DNA of 64,000 nucleotides from Episyrphus balteatus. Taxonomy: Eukaryota; Arthropoda; Insecta; Diptera; Syrphidae. The notes below the pieces were generated by a model. The model worked only from the letters and a program-made list of their open reading frames with translations, had not been told where the DNA came from and searched no databases. The DNA is taken from positions 77,376,867-77,440,866 of the forward strand of contig NC_079136.1 in assembly GCF_945859705.1 (NCBI RefSeq), read 5' to 3'. The position numbers and the translations under genes were made by a program. This document shows positions 36,909-47,955 of the stretch, one piece after another. Each line of letters begins with the position of its first letter. Positions within the stretch are counted from its first letter, which is position 1.

Positions 36909-37338
36909 TTAACACCTTTTATCGCTAGCAACTTCGTCTTTAACAGACTGAGAATCATGATGATCATGTTCTTCGGTAATTAGATCAAATTTATTGTCTT
37001 CATCATCAACAGATTCCATATCAGTTCCATTTTTAAATCTTTGTATAGCTTTTTGCAACATTTGGCCTAGATTTTTTTGATGAGTTAGTAATTGAACCAT
37101 TGTTTCATCGTATTCTGTCTGATAGTTTTTCAAAACATAAACCACACACGGTGGAATAGTAATCGAAATTAAAGTTTTCTTCAATGCATTTGGCCAAATG
37201 CGTTAGAACAGCCTTTATTGTTTTATTTGATTTTGGCATATGTTTTTTGTCAATGTAATAGAATCCATTGTTGGGATCATTTCGAGAGCACAATAAACAT
37301 CTTAAGTGCAAAATTTTAGGGAATTCTTTAGATTCCAT
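36909..37338 (-). pseudogene. Small ZAD (zinc-finger-associated domain) gene with a frameshift
   Basis: ATG 37338 sits in a good insect start context (ttaaaATGG). The frame encodes LRCLLCSRND, then, about 47 residues later, STVCGLCFEKL, giving the C-x2-C...C-x2-C of a ZAD, a dimerisation domain of fly C2H2 factors. This frame stops at 37,105. The other frame, open from about 37,184 to a TAA at 36,909, continues naturally with YDETMVQLLTHQKNLGQML and an acidic tail ending EVASDKRC. The overlap contains a run of five A (minus strand, just after the second Cys pair); one base less would join both halves into a ZAD-only protein of about 140 aa without C2H2 fingers. It may be a true pseudogene, an allele or a homopolymer sequencing error. 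A possible AATAAA lies at 36,786-36,791 (minus). Confidence 0.65.
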
Positions 37339-37738
37339 TTTAATTTAATAAACACAAAAATATTGAATTTTGTTGTATTTCGAATTCTTCAAGGATTTGT
37401 TTATTTTTATTTTGACGTTTCGACGCACAGTGGGGCAGCCTCATATAGTGTGGAAACAAAAAATACCAAGTTTTTCGAAAAATAATCCGGGGCATGTTCA
37501 AAGAGAGTTGCGTACCTATTAGCAAACAGTATCCCTTAAGTTGCAAATTAATCCAGCTCCAGACACCTTCAGTTCCAAAGGGCAAAATTTCTGCGGATAT
37601 CTGATCTTTCTACAGGTGGTGCAAGCGTAGCCACTGTAAAAAATTAGCAACAACACTGTAGGCAAAGTTAGAACTCCAGTTCCAACAAATAAATTGATAA
37701 CAAATATGTAGCCTATTATTAGGTAATGATTTCTTAAG

Positions 37739-37810
37739 AATTCGCTGACTGAGAAGTATAATGTTCTATGTCTGCAAAACGTAGAATATTATAGTTCTCA
37801 GCCAGCGATT
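37739..37810. ncRNA. 72-bp hairpin, pre-miRNA-like or tiny MITE
   Basis: The arms CGCTGACTGAGAAGTATAAT and (inverted) CGCTGGCTGAGAACTATAAT, extended by GTTCTATG and ATTCTACG, pair over about 32 bp around a loop of about 7 nt. Read as a + transcript it has two G-U wobbles, two mismatches and one bulge. Size and shape fit a miRNA precursor, but expression and conservation cannot be judged here. Confidence 0.35.
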
Positions 37811-40800
37811 ATAAAACAAATAAAAACCCAGAAGCATCGTCTCCTGTTGCTATGTGATATGGCTATGGCGTTGAAAACAATTCAATACAATATTCAACAA
37901 TTCAGTATAATATTCTTCATCATTCAAATTGATAATATTTCTAGATCCTTACATTAATTTAACAGACATCTATGTATCTTAACCATTTCGGGAACGTTTG
38001 CTTAGTAATATTTTTGGTGTTTGCCGGTCAGTTGAAGAATAAACTGCATTATGCTCTACACGTTTATGAACCCATAAATGACAGCAATAACAAGCATGTG
38101 AGGACAACATTTATATCAAAAAGGTTTTCTACTATTCTACTTAAGAGCCAATTTTTGCTTGCAGATCTTTCTTTTTAATATAAACGACTTCGATGATAAA
38201 ACTTTTTTCTTAATTTTTTTTTTAAATTTGTTACATTCTATTCTATTGGGTTCTGTTTATTAATTTATATTAAAATTTATTTCTATATTTTTTCAAATAT
38301 ATTTTAATGTTCATATACTTTACTTTATTTATTTTATTTTTTTTTTCTTATATTATTTTTTATGTTATTTTAACAATCAAGAGCATATAACCAAAATAAA
38401 TATAAATTATAAAATTTATTAGTGATTTTGAAAACACGTAACAATATATGTAGTTAAAATCATAAATATAAATAAAATTTAAACAAAACTATATATCAAA
38501 ATTTACAAACAAAAATTATACTTGATTTAAAATTTAAATAATTTACAACAATACATACACAAAAATTTAATATTTTCAATATTGTAACGGCTAAGAACGT
38601 GTTTTCTCTTAATTTAAAATTGTTACAAGACTAACAGTTGTTATGTAAATATTTAAGTTATATAAGTGAAAACAAAAAATCTTTTTAAAATAAAAAATAA
38701 AAATAATACTAAGAAGAAAAGTTGTTAAATATTAATTAAAATCTTAAATTGTATTTTAAGTCTTTACCATCACTTGTTATATATATATAAAAAATATATT
38801 TGTTAAAATTAAAATAAACACACACACAATACTTACGTACTCTCATATTTACTTTATAACATAAGTTATACATATTTATGTGAAAACCAATGAATTACTG
38901 ATTTGTTACAAAATAAAAAAAAATAATGAGTGAACAATAAACATTCTACAATAATTATTATTATCATGTACTTTTAATCTTATTAAAACAAAAAGAAAAA
39001 CTATACACTGCTTTTTAGACGAAAGAACATATCCAAAACATAACAATATAATAATAAAATATATTTTAATTTTAAGTTTGACATTTTTAACAAACCAAAA
39101 ATAATTTTAAAGTAACTCTTAAAAAAAATAATACTAAACAAAAAAAAAAAATAATAAACCTAGGTTAGCAAACATAAATACAATATTATACTAGTGTTGA
39201 TATAAAAAGATAAGCAACTGATAATATCTTGAGGAACAAGAGAAGAGAAAGAAAATTGTATGTGACATAATAAATATTTCTAATAACAAAATGGTGAGTT
39301 TTTTTGCATCCAAACATTTTTGTTGTTACTTTCGGGGGCAGATATCTAAGAACTCGAAACAAATAATTGATAAACAATTGCTGACAATTTGAAAATTGAA
39401 TGATAATTTCAGTAAAAATATCCTCCAATAACTACATTATTAGGTAGTCCACGTTCGCACAATTATTTGAAAATAAGAATAATTGAAATTATACTAAAAA
39501 AGTGCCAGTACATATGAGGCGCTCAGAACTAAAACGGCCTACACTGAGTACACAGATCGAACCACAATAAAACAATTTATAGTATAACAATACACTCCCA
39601 TTAAATTATATTAAATAGAGTTAAAATTAGAGCCAAAAACTTTTGTCACTCTAGTGGACGCCATTTTGGCTTCGGCGACAAAATTGCCTAAATCATTTAT
39701 AACAAATGTAGTTTCGGAATAAAAAAAATATCCTTAGCCCAAAAGTATAGCCAACACTCCTAACTAAAAAAAATTACAAAATATGATTTTCTTTAAACTC
39801 GTTTTTCTCAAAACAAAATTTTTGGAGTTAGGCTGTTTTGGCGCTGAGTGCCTCATATAATGTTACAATATATTTTTTATTAGTGCTAAATAAAAGATAT
39901 GATGAAGTACCAAACCGAAAAAAATTCAGAAAATTGTAGTATTATTAAAAACATAAAAGACAAATGTTTCGTATTAATTTTGTTGACTTAATTTGTACCT
40001 ATGTATACTCGAAATATGAGTGAATGGGTGTTTAAATGACTATAAATACTTACTGAGTGCTGGTTTGGGGGTCTATAGAAACGAAATAAATTTAAATTCA
40101 TAAATAGTATTTCAGAGTCTTTAAAATATTCTTGGATATTCTTCTGTTTCAACTTTAAACAGAGAGAAAAACTTTTCTAATTATATTTGTCTTAAAGTTA
40201 ACACTATTCAACTCTAGAAAAAAAAAAAGTGACGGAGAAGTTTTCTCATTTATTGGATTTTTCATTTTCCCTCTTTGTTTGTAAAAGTTTTTTTTTTATT
40301 TTTCATTTTATTTGTTTTCTTCTGGCAGGAAACGCTAAGTACCAAATGGTTTTGATAAAAAATTATGGACAAAACCTTGCTCCATGTACTTGCTTTAATA
40401 CACATTAATTTATTTGTAGAAACTCTAAGTTTTTTATATTATTTTTTTAAATAATATACATACAATGATTTTAAAAGAAAATTCATAACTTGGTCACACA
40501 TAAATTTGTGCTTTAACATATTCTTGATTGATTCTGAATCTTCAAACAATTTCTACTTGATTTATTTTTAAATAAATAAAGGAGATGGGGAAATTTGTAT
40601 GGCCAAGAATAATTTTGTTATTTTTTGATGTAGTTAGTAAGTCTAACATATATTCAGGGACGTATTTATATACAAACAAACGCCAGGGCCCAACGGTAGA
40701 TCCTGTAGAGAAGAATCTTGTTAATATAAACAAAGAAACGCGGCAAATATATCTTATATTCATTAAACTTTTTAAATTATATCAAAAAATTACCGAGAAG

Positions 40801-42425
40801 ACAAGGAAAACAAATTAGGGGTCCTTTCGCACACTGCATTTTTTGCTAGATGCACAACAGCAGGGGGCACCTGAAAAATTTAAATGTGCACCAGAAATAT
40901 TAAGTTAATTTTTTAATGCGAAGTATAAATTAGCACAGATTAATTATTCCTAAGCGGGCTTTAGGTCGATATTGAATCTTTAGTTTTTCGTAGAAGTTTC
41001 GAAGGTAAAAATTATTATTATAAATTAGCACAACGGCCATAATTTTAATTTCCAAATCTCTTAAGAGCTTTTAAAAACAGGTAACAGATACTCAAAAAAT
41101 AAATAGAGTGCTTTTACAGAAACAGACTAATTTAAATGGCTGGCAAACAATATTCTGTCACTTTCAGGAATGAATGTGTTGTAAAGGGTCCTCTGTTGTT
41201 TTACTTGGGATTTAGGGAGAGATACAAGTGAATCCCGGAAGGCCATCTGTCTGTCTGTGTTTTAAATGCAACTAAAGACTAAACGGATAAACCGATTCCC
41301 TTAAAACTTGGTATGTAGTGTTTTTTCAAATAATATTAATAAAAATCGATTTGTTTTAAAAAAAAGTTCTATCGTTTCACGAAAATAAGTTTTTTGGGAA
41401 TTCATTAATTTTTTATCCCAAAAGACTAATTGAACGATTTTTTCTCAAAATTTTTTTAATCAAAATTTCGAAAACTCTAAACTGAATTTTTTTTTAATTA
41501 TAGTTTGAAATTATTGTTTAGTACCTAAGTGCTTTTTTTCAAAAAATTATTTATAAAAAATTATTTTTCGAAAAAAAAACACTTTAATAATATTTTAAAA
41601 ATTGTATTTCAAAATCGTATAAACAAACACTTTTGAAATAAAAAAGAGAAAAAATCTGGTTACCTAAAAAATACCTACAACTCGATATTGCTTTGGATAT
41701 TTGACATTGGATATTTGCAGTTGCAAGCTCAAAAATCGTAGTACAGAGATTGTTATACCGCTTATTAAAAATATTTTTAACTTACTTAAAACTTACAATT
41801 TTGCTTCTACAATGTATAATGATCCTGATCCAGAGAAGCTTCTTGTAATGATTAGTTTTACCCGTTTTAAAAAAAAACTACAAGGAGTCAAAATGGAAAC
41901 CTTTTCTCTTCTATTGCACTCTTTAGAAGTACATATAATCTTATACTCCGATAAATATTCTTATCTAGAACCGATAATGTTTTCCTATAAGTTTACTAGA
42001 AACTAGAAAATACTTATTGCACATAAAATAGAAATATTAATGTCTCAAAAAATAAGTGCAACAGACGACACGGGGAAGTAAAATAAAATCGCGTGAATTC
42101 TAAAACAATTTCAGGAAAGAATAAGGAAATTGCAATAAATCTGTCTTAATCCAAATGTGTGTTTTTTATGTTCGGATTCTTTTAAACTAAAAACTAAAAA
42201 CACCATAAAATTCTACAAAGAATACCTATCCTAAGAAGTATTATATCAGCGTTGGTTTCACACGGTTAGTGTTATAGGAACCTTATAGGCACTAATAGCG
42301 CTTTGGCTCACAAAATTCGGAAGAAAAACTTATAATTCGATACTTGAACTGAAAAATTTCAAACTTTAATAGAAACAAAAAAAAAAAAACAAATAAGTAA
42401 AATTTTGTACCATTAATTTGTATTA
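37811..42425. other. Gene-poor, very AT-rich intergenic region
   Basis: 4.6 kb with no supported gene. Short open frames (for example near 37,972, 40,585 and 41,701) lack family similarity and splice context. A possible hAT end (CAGGGACGTATTTATA...CGCCAGGGCCC) lies at 40,656-40,690, and a CTGTCTGTCTGTG relic at 41,250. Confidence 0.5.
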
Positions 42426-42431
42426 TTTATT
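42426..42431 (-). terminator. Poly(A) signal of first serpin
   Basis: AATAAA on the minus strand about 55 bp after the serpin TGA. Confidence 0.55.
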
Positions 42432-42483
42432 TAATTTAATTTCATTTTTTTTCATAAAATTTGAACACCTTTTAAATAATCAA

Positions 42484-42771
42484 TCATGCCCCTCTGTCTG
42501 GATTTGTAATCCTTGCAATAAATAACGGCGTCTCATTTGCATTTTCTACAATTACAGCTAAAAATGGTGTGTCTAACACAAAGACTTGAGGATCCGGTTC
42601 GGCTGCACTCAATGGGACAACAGAAACTGTTGTTACAGATGTAGCAGTGGTACCAAATTGATCAACTTCCAACGTTGATTGTTGTAAAACTTCACTTATT
42701 CGTAAGGCTTGATTTCCATCAATAAGTTTTGTTAAACGTGACTGTGAGGTGAATATATCAACTAATCCCAT
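42484..42771 (-). CDS. First serpin, last exon: reactive centre loop
   Basis: It starts MGLVDIFTSQSRLTKL after acceptor ttcaag. It encodes the hinge and reactive loop, the conserved PFLAVI strand and the end LFIARITNPDRGA, then TGA. Confidence 0.9.
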   Translation of the reverse strand: MGLVDIFTSQSRLTKLIDGNQALRISEVLQQSTLEVDQFGTTATSVTTVSVVPLSAAEPDPQVFVLDTPFLAVIVENANETPLFIARITNPDRGA

Positions 42772-45700
42772 CTTGAATACAAAAAAAATGTATTAGTTAT
42801 TAAAATATAATGCAAAAGTTATTACTTTCGAACCTTTTGAAGTGCAGGTACCAAAGAAATCTTTGACGAAATTTTGAATTTTGGCATAAACAAATTGAGC
42901 TTTGTCGTGGGCAGCTTTGAAGGATTTTTTATTATTTCGGAAAATTTTCGATAGTTCATTTTTTCCAGAAACGTAATTAAATTTGTAAAAGGATCAGGAA
43001 TAATTAAAAACATTGAAAAACGATTTTCCTAGAAAAGAAAAAAAGTTAAGAACAAAGCTTCATAAACAATTTATAGTTTGCTTACTTTGTAGGGTAAATT
43101 TATCACAGTAGCCCAATTATTTTCACCCAAGTCCACATTCTTCATTTTAAAATAGGAATTCACCTCCATATAATCGGTAAGAAGTTCTTCGTTGAACATA
43201 GTATAGAATTTCCTTGGCTTGGAAGATCTAAACTGATGTTTCCAGGTACTATGAAAAAATATTGCTGAGGCTAAAAATGCTCGAAGATTTGAAACGTCGT
43301 TTTCTAAATTGTTAAAATATTTCAGTTAATAGTTTATAGAGAAAATAAATTCAATTGTTTTACCACTTCCAAGAAGCTGAGGAATATGACCTTCAGTACC
43401 ATTCGAAACCCAAGTATTTATAAATTGTTTGGCCTTATCTGGATTCTTTTGAAGAGGCAACATGAAAATATCACCACCATTTGCAGTTATATAAAGTGAA
43501 GCATTTTCGCTAACCCTATCGTTAGAGTCAATAAAAATTCCATTGGCTGATTTTACTTCACGAGATGCGCCCACAGGATGAAGCATGTAATAAAGTGTAG
43601 CAGGACTAATGTTATTAGTAACTTGTGTGATTTGTTCTTTTGTAGTTCCTTCCGCAGCATATTGTAAGACAGATATTAAATGTTGTACTGTTAATGGACT
43701 TATGACGAGATTATCTGTATCTTTGGTACTGACTTTTGAGTTTTGAAATAGTTCCCATGCAAATTTACTACTGCTGGTTTGTGTTATGTTGTTTGTATTT
43801 TCTTCTGCATGACATTGGGGATTATTGCTCAGCAATGTTACAAAAATTAGTGGAAAGCAAAGTTTTGCTAAAAAAATAAAAAAAAAGTAATTTAGATATA
43901 ATTTTTAAAGTACCAAAAGCAATGTTAAATAAATAAAAAAAATAAGTATTTTTAATGTTGTAAATAAGCTTTATCTCCCTTGTATGTATTTCAATCATTT
44001 CGAAAACGAATAATCATTTTAATCAAAAACAAAACCGACTTCCATGGTTCAAAACTGGGTTTTATGATTTTTCTCATAGTTTCTATATCCAGAACTGAAC
44101 GAAATTGAAATGACTGCAGGCCCCAGCTTTCCAATACAAAAAGAATTATCCAAATTGGTTCACTCAGTCCAAAGTTATGAGATAACAAACATAAAAAAAA
44201 AAAAAACTACAGACGAATTGAATACCTCCTCCTTTTTGGAAGTCGGTATAAACCATATTTTCTGTTGCCAATTATAATGTACACCATCAGTTAACCAAGA
44301 AATTCCACTTTCACAAATTTAAACACAATGTTTAAAACTCACAATCGTGAGTTTAAAACAGTGGTTTGTTTGCCCAAGGTTAGCTCTGGATAGCTCAACA
44401 TTTTTTTTTTCGTACGGTTGGGTAGTTCAGAAATTAGGAACAACAAATCCTTTTTCAAATTACCGACCTCTTATAACCCAAAATTTGTTTTTTTTTTTCA
44501 GTGTAAAAATTGTCCTTTTTACATTTTTCTTCAATTAAACATCGTAACAACAAACTCCTTCTCTGGTTTGGTTTGTATTTCTTGGTTCAAAAATTACATC
44601 GCAAAAATTTATTTCAAAATATAGAAGTAAAATGTGTTTGTTTTACATTTTCCTTCTATTCGTCAAGGTAAATCTTCGTGAATCCAAATCTGCAACATAA
44701 AGTCTGAAGAATGAAAAATCGCCAAATCGCCTAAAATTTCAAAGTCCTCTAAAATCCCTAAAAAAAATTTTTTTTGGCTTTAAAGAAGAAACTATAATAA
44801 TGCAGCTCTGTGTAAGCCCTACAGTAAAAATTTTGTCTCTACAACGTACAACCGTATAATTTTCATTTAGTAAATGGCCAAGAAATTTCAGATGGTTTTA
44901 GTTTTCAGTCAGTGATTAAATAAGAGGAATCTAAGAAAGTCACTGTGGTCGTGGTGTATGCGTAACTTTTTGTTGGCAATTTTGAGGACTTTTTAATTGT
45001 TCAGTGCAAATTTTGTGTTTTTAATATTTCATGAACTTAGGGTGGACAAACTATTATTTTGGTAATGTATCAAGAACTAGAGCTGAACAAACAAATGCAA
45101 TTGGTTTTATACGCCTTATTCAAAATTTTAGCATTTTAGGCGATGATTAATTTTTCAGACTTCCTATAAGTCCCATTTCGTTGCCCTAGTATTGGAGTGC
45201 CGTATACGCCAAATTGCATTTTTTGAACTAGGTATGCAGTCTTATGTTTTTGAGGGTGCTTTTTCAAATCTGTTATCCATTTTGTCTATCTTTTTTTCGT
45301 TTCCGATGCGATTTCCCAAAAATGTAAAAATGGCGTATAAGGCACTACAATACTAGGGCGATGATTTGCTGAAACGAAACTTAAATATTTAAGTATCTAT
45401 AACTTAAAATCTTATTCCCTACGTTTTCCTCTGCGTTAAGGCAAACTGTCGCATAAGGCTTTACGAGAACTTTAATCCTTAAGTTTTGTTTCAACAAACA
45501 GCTCTAAAAAATTAATTTGTGGACAAACGAAAATTTTGGATAACCAAACATGGACAAATGGTGAACAAACGAATTAGACTAGTTTGGTTAAAAAATTTGA
45601 GGTCGCAGTTTTGGCTTCACGGAAATTTACCTTGACTAATTGATGTAAAATGAAAAACAAACATATTTTACTTCTATGTATTTTGAAATAAGTTTTTGCG

Positions 45701-46778
45701 ATATAACTTTTGAACTAAGAAATACAAACCAAAACAGAGGAATTTGTTGCATTTACTATGCCTACATATGCTTGATTGGGAAAAATTTGAAAAAGGACAA
45801 TTTTTGAACTGAAAAAAAAACACATTTTTATTTTTTAAAGGTTGATAATTTAAAAAAGTTTTTTGTCATCATTTTTTAACTAAGCTCGGGCTAACAAAAT
45901 ATCCTGAGCCTTCCTTTGGCAAACGAAGCACATTTTTAAACAACAGATTTTTTTTTGATTTCTGATATAATAAATTGTTTTTATATCTTTGGAAAATATG
46001 GTGGAATTAAGAACATAAATGTTGGGCTATCCTGGGTTACCGCTAGGCAAATGAACCGCAATGCACCACTGCTTATGCGACCCGAAAATATTCATCCAAA
46101 ACTAACAACAAAATCGAAGAACAAAAATTAATTTAGTTTTTTTTTTTTTGTAGTTTGCCGCCACCGATCGTTTATATTCTCCACCAGCTGAATGAAAGAT
46201 CAAACCAGAATTATTTTGCTCATTCTTCACTAATTTTTCGCACAAAATTAATTTTGTCGGGGATTTATTAATTTTTGTTTGTTGTTGACATCATTTAAGC
46301 CATTTTTTCGGTGCTTTTTTAAGGCATTTATGAGTACTGGTATTTTGTTTTGCATATTATGAAACTTTACTTTGGGATTAAAAATCATTAGTAATTGTGT
46401 TTGAATTTACATATTTTAAATGAAATTGAAACCATTTAATACAACAAATAAAAATATTTAGTTTAAAATCCGAAAACATCAACAATAATTTATCAATTTT
46501 AAGAATGCCCACTTCCGGATAATACTAGTATGGTGCATAGATGCATTGATATTATGTATTATTTTCATGAATTGGTTTTTTTAGCTATAATTTTAATGTA
46601 AAACACCAAACGATACACTTTTATTTGCTCTTGCATGTTAATTGTTGTTGCAAACATTGATGAAATATTAAGTCACAATAATCGATAGGAGCCAATTTTA
46701 TGAAATGTCTTTTTAACCAGTGTTTCAATATATTAAAAAATTACATGAATAAAATAACTTTCTCTACACACCTTTCAT
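42484..46778 (-). CDS. Secreted serpin, five exons, 403 aa
   Basis: Minus-strand exons: 46778-46772 (ATGAAAG, putative), 43867-43364, 43303-43086, 43028-42834, 42771-42484. They join in frame to 1212 nt including the stop. The start MKAKLCFPLIFVTLLSNNPQCHA is split by a 2.9-kb intron and reads as a signal peptide; the remote 7-nt exon is an inference supported by donor G|GTGTGT and frame. Serpin signatures: NLVISPLTVQHLISVLQYAA (helix B region), then FLASAIFFHSTWKHQF and WATVINLPYK. The reactive loop region is EVDQFGTTATSVTTVSVVPL-SAAEPD before VFVLDTPFLAVI. Counting from the hinge Gly as P15, P1-P1' falls at Leu-Ser, suggesting a chymotrypsin/elastase-like target. Hinge residues are mostly small but include Val at P9, so inhibition is likely, not certain. 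Its orthologue is not clear to me. Confidence 0.88.
42834..43028 (-). CDS. First serpin, exon 4
   Basis: 65 codons in phase 0: ENRFSMFLIIPDP, then LNLFMPKFKISSKISLVPALQK. 'P.F.i.....l...L.k.Gl' is the standard serpin stretch preceding the reactive loop. Acceptor tttctag, donor AAG|GTTCGA. Confidence 0.9.
43086..43303 (-). CDS. First serpin, exon 3
   Basis: 218 bp from acceptor aatttag to donor AAA|GTAAGC. It encodes FLASAIFFHSTWKHQF (strand s3A region, 'l.naiyF.g.W...F') and YFKMKNVDLGENNWATVINL before PYK. Confidence 0.9.
43364..43867 (-). CDS. First serpin, exon 2
   Basis: 504 bp from acceptor tttttag to donor G|GTAAAA. It encodes the rest of the signal peptide, helix A (FAWELFQNSK), the ISPLTVQHLISVLQYAAEGT block and FINTWVSNGTEGHIPQLLG. 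Confidence 0.9.
44359..46071. mobile_element. 1.7-kb long-terminal-inverted-repeat element, CAGTGG ends
   Basis: The left arm (about 44,359-44,700) starts CAGTGGTTTGTTTGCCC, the right arm (about 45,600-46,071) ends GAACCGCAATGCACCACTG. The arms also share, inverted, GGATAGC(C/T)CAAC, TTTGGTTTGTATTTCTT, ATTTCAAAATA and TCAAGGTAAAT. No coding capacity. A second MITE (45,179-45,362) is inserted between the arms. Target duplication not seen. Confidence 0.65.
45179..45362. mobile_element. MITE with GCCCTAGTATTG ends, short copy
   Basis: Left GCCCTAGTATTGGAGTGCC then GTATACGCC; the right end is the inverse (GGCACTACAATACTAGGGC). It shares its interior with the longer copy at 58,037-58,547 (TTTGAACTAGGTATGCAGTC). 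Internally deleted relative to that copy. Confidence 0.8.
46772..46778 (-). CDS. Putative first coding exon of first serpin (MK + 1 nt)
   Basis: ATGAAAG followed by GTGTGT on the minus strand supplies the only good ATG in phase 1 that I found upstream; with exon 2 it gives MKAKLCFPLIFVT, a signal-peptide start. Another small exon is possible. Confidence 0.4.
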
Positions 46779-47284
46779 GGTTCGAGTTTATACACACTGT
46801 TTAATGCAATTTGGATAGTAAAAACTAATTTAATTTCGTCAAATATGATCAATTAATAGCACTGTCTCAATGTAAAATAAATTTTCGTTTGAGTCATTAT
46901 CAGGGTTCAGAGCGAGAGACTAACGTGTTGTGATCTTGCAATAAAATAACATTTGATATTTTATTCTTTCAATCGCATTCATTTTATTCTAAAGCATGTA
47001 CGGTTCGTCACAACTTTATATGAACAAGTTTTTATTTTGTAAAAAAAAAATGTATTAACATTTTTATAAAACACGTCTTTTTTTTAATGAAAACTCTAAA
47101 TGCGGAAGAAATAAAAAAAAAAATCATTTTGTCGCCTGAAATTTACAAATCATATTTGAATGTTTTCTTTTTTTTGAAATCAAAACTCAAAATTAAAAAA
47201 TTAAAAACAAACGTTTCGTCGCCCGAAAATTACAAGGCTGTACCTACTCTGTACGTGTACCAGAAATGTAAAAAAATCAATAGA
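46779..47284. promoter_or_regulatory. Likely promoter side of first serpin
   Basis: Lies just upstream (minus strand) of the putative first exon. No convincing TATA or Inr element was identified; AT-rich otherwise. Confidence 0.25.
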
Positions 47285-47955
47285 AAAAAATGCATTTGAA
47301 ATTTAAAACAAAAAAATCTATTGCAAAACAATTTGCATTAAACAAAAAATATTTATTGCAACTGAAAAAAATTTTCACTAAAAAAAAAATTTTTAATTGC
47401 AACTGAAAAATATTTGCATTAAAAATAAATTTATTTGAGTAAAAAATTTTGCATTATGTTATTGCAACTGAAATATATTTGCAATGAAAATTAATTTTTT
47501 TTTTTTTGAAAATAAAAATATTTTGCATTAAAAAAAAATTTGATTCATAATGAAAAAATGTCTGCATTGAAAAAAAAATTTAATGCAAAATGTGTGAAAT
47601 AAACTTTTTTTTAATATTCGTAAAATTTCTTACAATTTTGGCTATTTGACCATACATTAGCTATTTCAGTCATAATATTGAACCTAATGTAAGACCAAAT
47701 AGTCAAAATTTGTAAGAGATTTGACGAATATTTAAAAAAATACTTGAATCACAATTGACCTACATTTGCAATAAAAATTTTCTTTTCAATGCCAATATTT
47801 TTCAGTTGCAATAACATTTTTAAATGCAATTTTTTTTTTGCAATAATTTTTTTTTCATGCAAATATTTTTCAGTTGCAACAAAAAAAATGTTTTAATGTA
47901 AATTTTTATATTTTTTTTAAATTTGTAATGGAAATCAAAAAATGCATTTAAAAAA
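47285..47955. repeat. Foldback repeat with TTGCAACTGAAAAATATTTG units
   Basis: The left half has repeated TTGCAACTGAAAAA and ATTTGCATTAAAAA units; the right half carries them inverted (TTTTTCAGTTGCAA). At the centre an inverted repeat of about 48 bp surrounds 47,674, with AATATTCGT, TCTTACAA, CTATTTG and TACATTAG in each arm. Noncoding. Confidence 0.75.

Larger units (their letters stand above)
43868..46771. other. First intron of first serpin
   Basis: It holds a 1.7-kb inverted-repeat element and a nested MITE (listed). The remaining flanks are AT-rich and show no feature. Confidence 0.45.

Noticed and set aside
37972..38178. A 68-codon frame beginning with a hydrophobic stretch like a signal peptide
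   Set aside because: Single short frame without homology or supporting splice sites; AT-rich DNA often encodes Leu/Ile/Phe-rich runs by chance.
40585..40818. A 77-codon frame
   Set aside because: It spans a sequence resembling a hAT terminus (CAGGGACGTATTTATA..CGCCAGGGCCC), so it is more likely a transposon fragment than a gene.
41701..42006. A 101-codon + strand frame between the ZAD gene and the first serpin
   Set aside because: No recognised motif, no start context, composition like the surrounding noncoding DNA.
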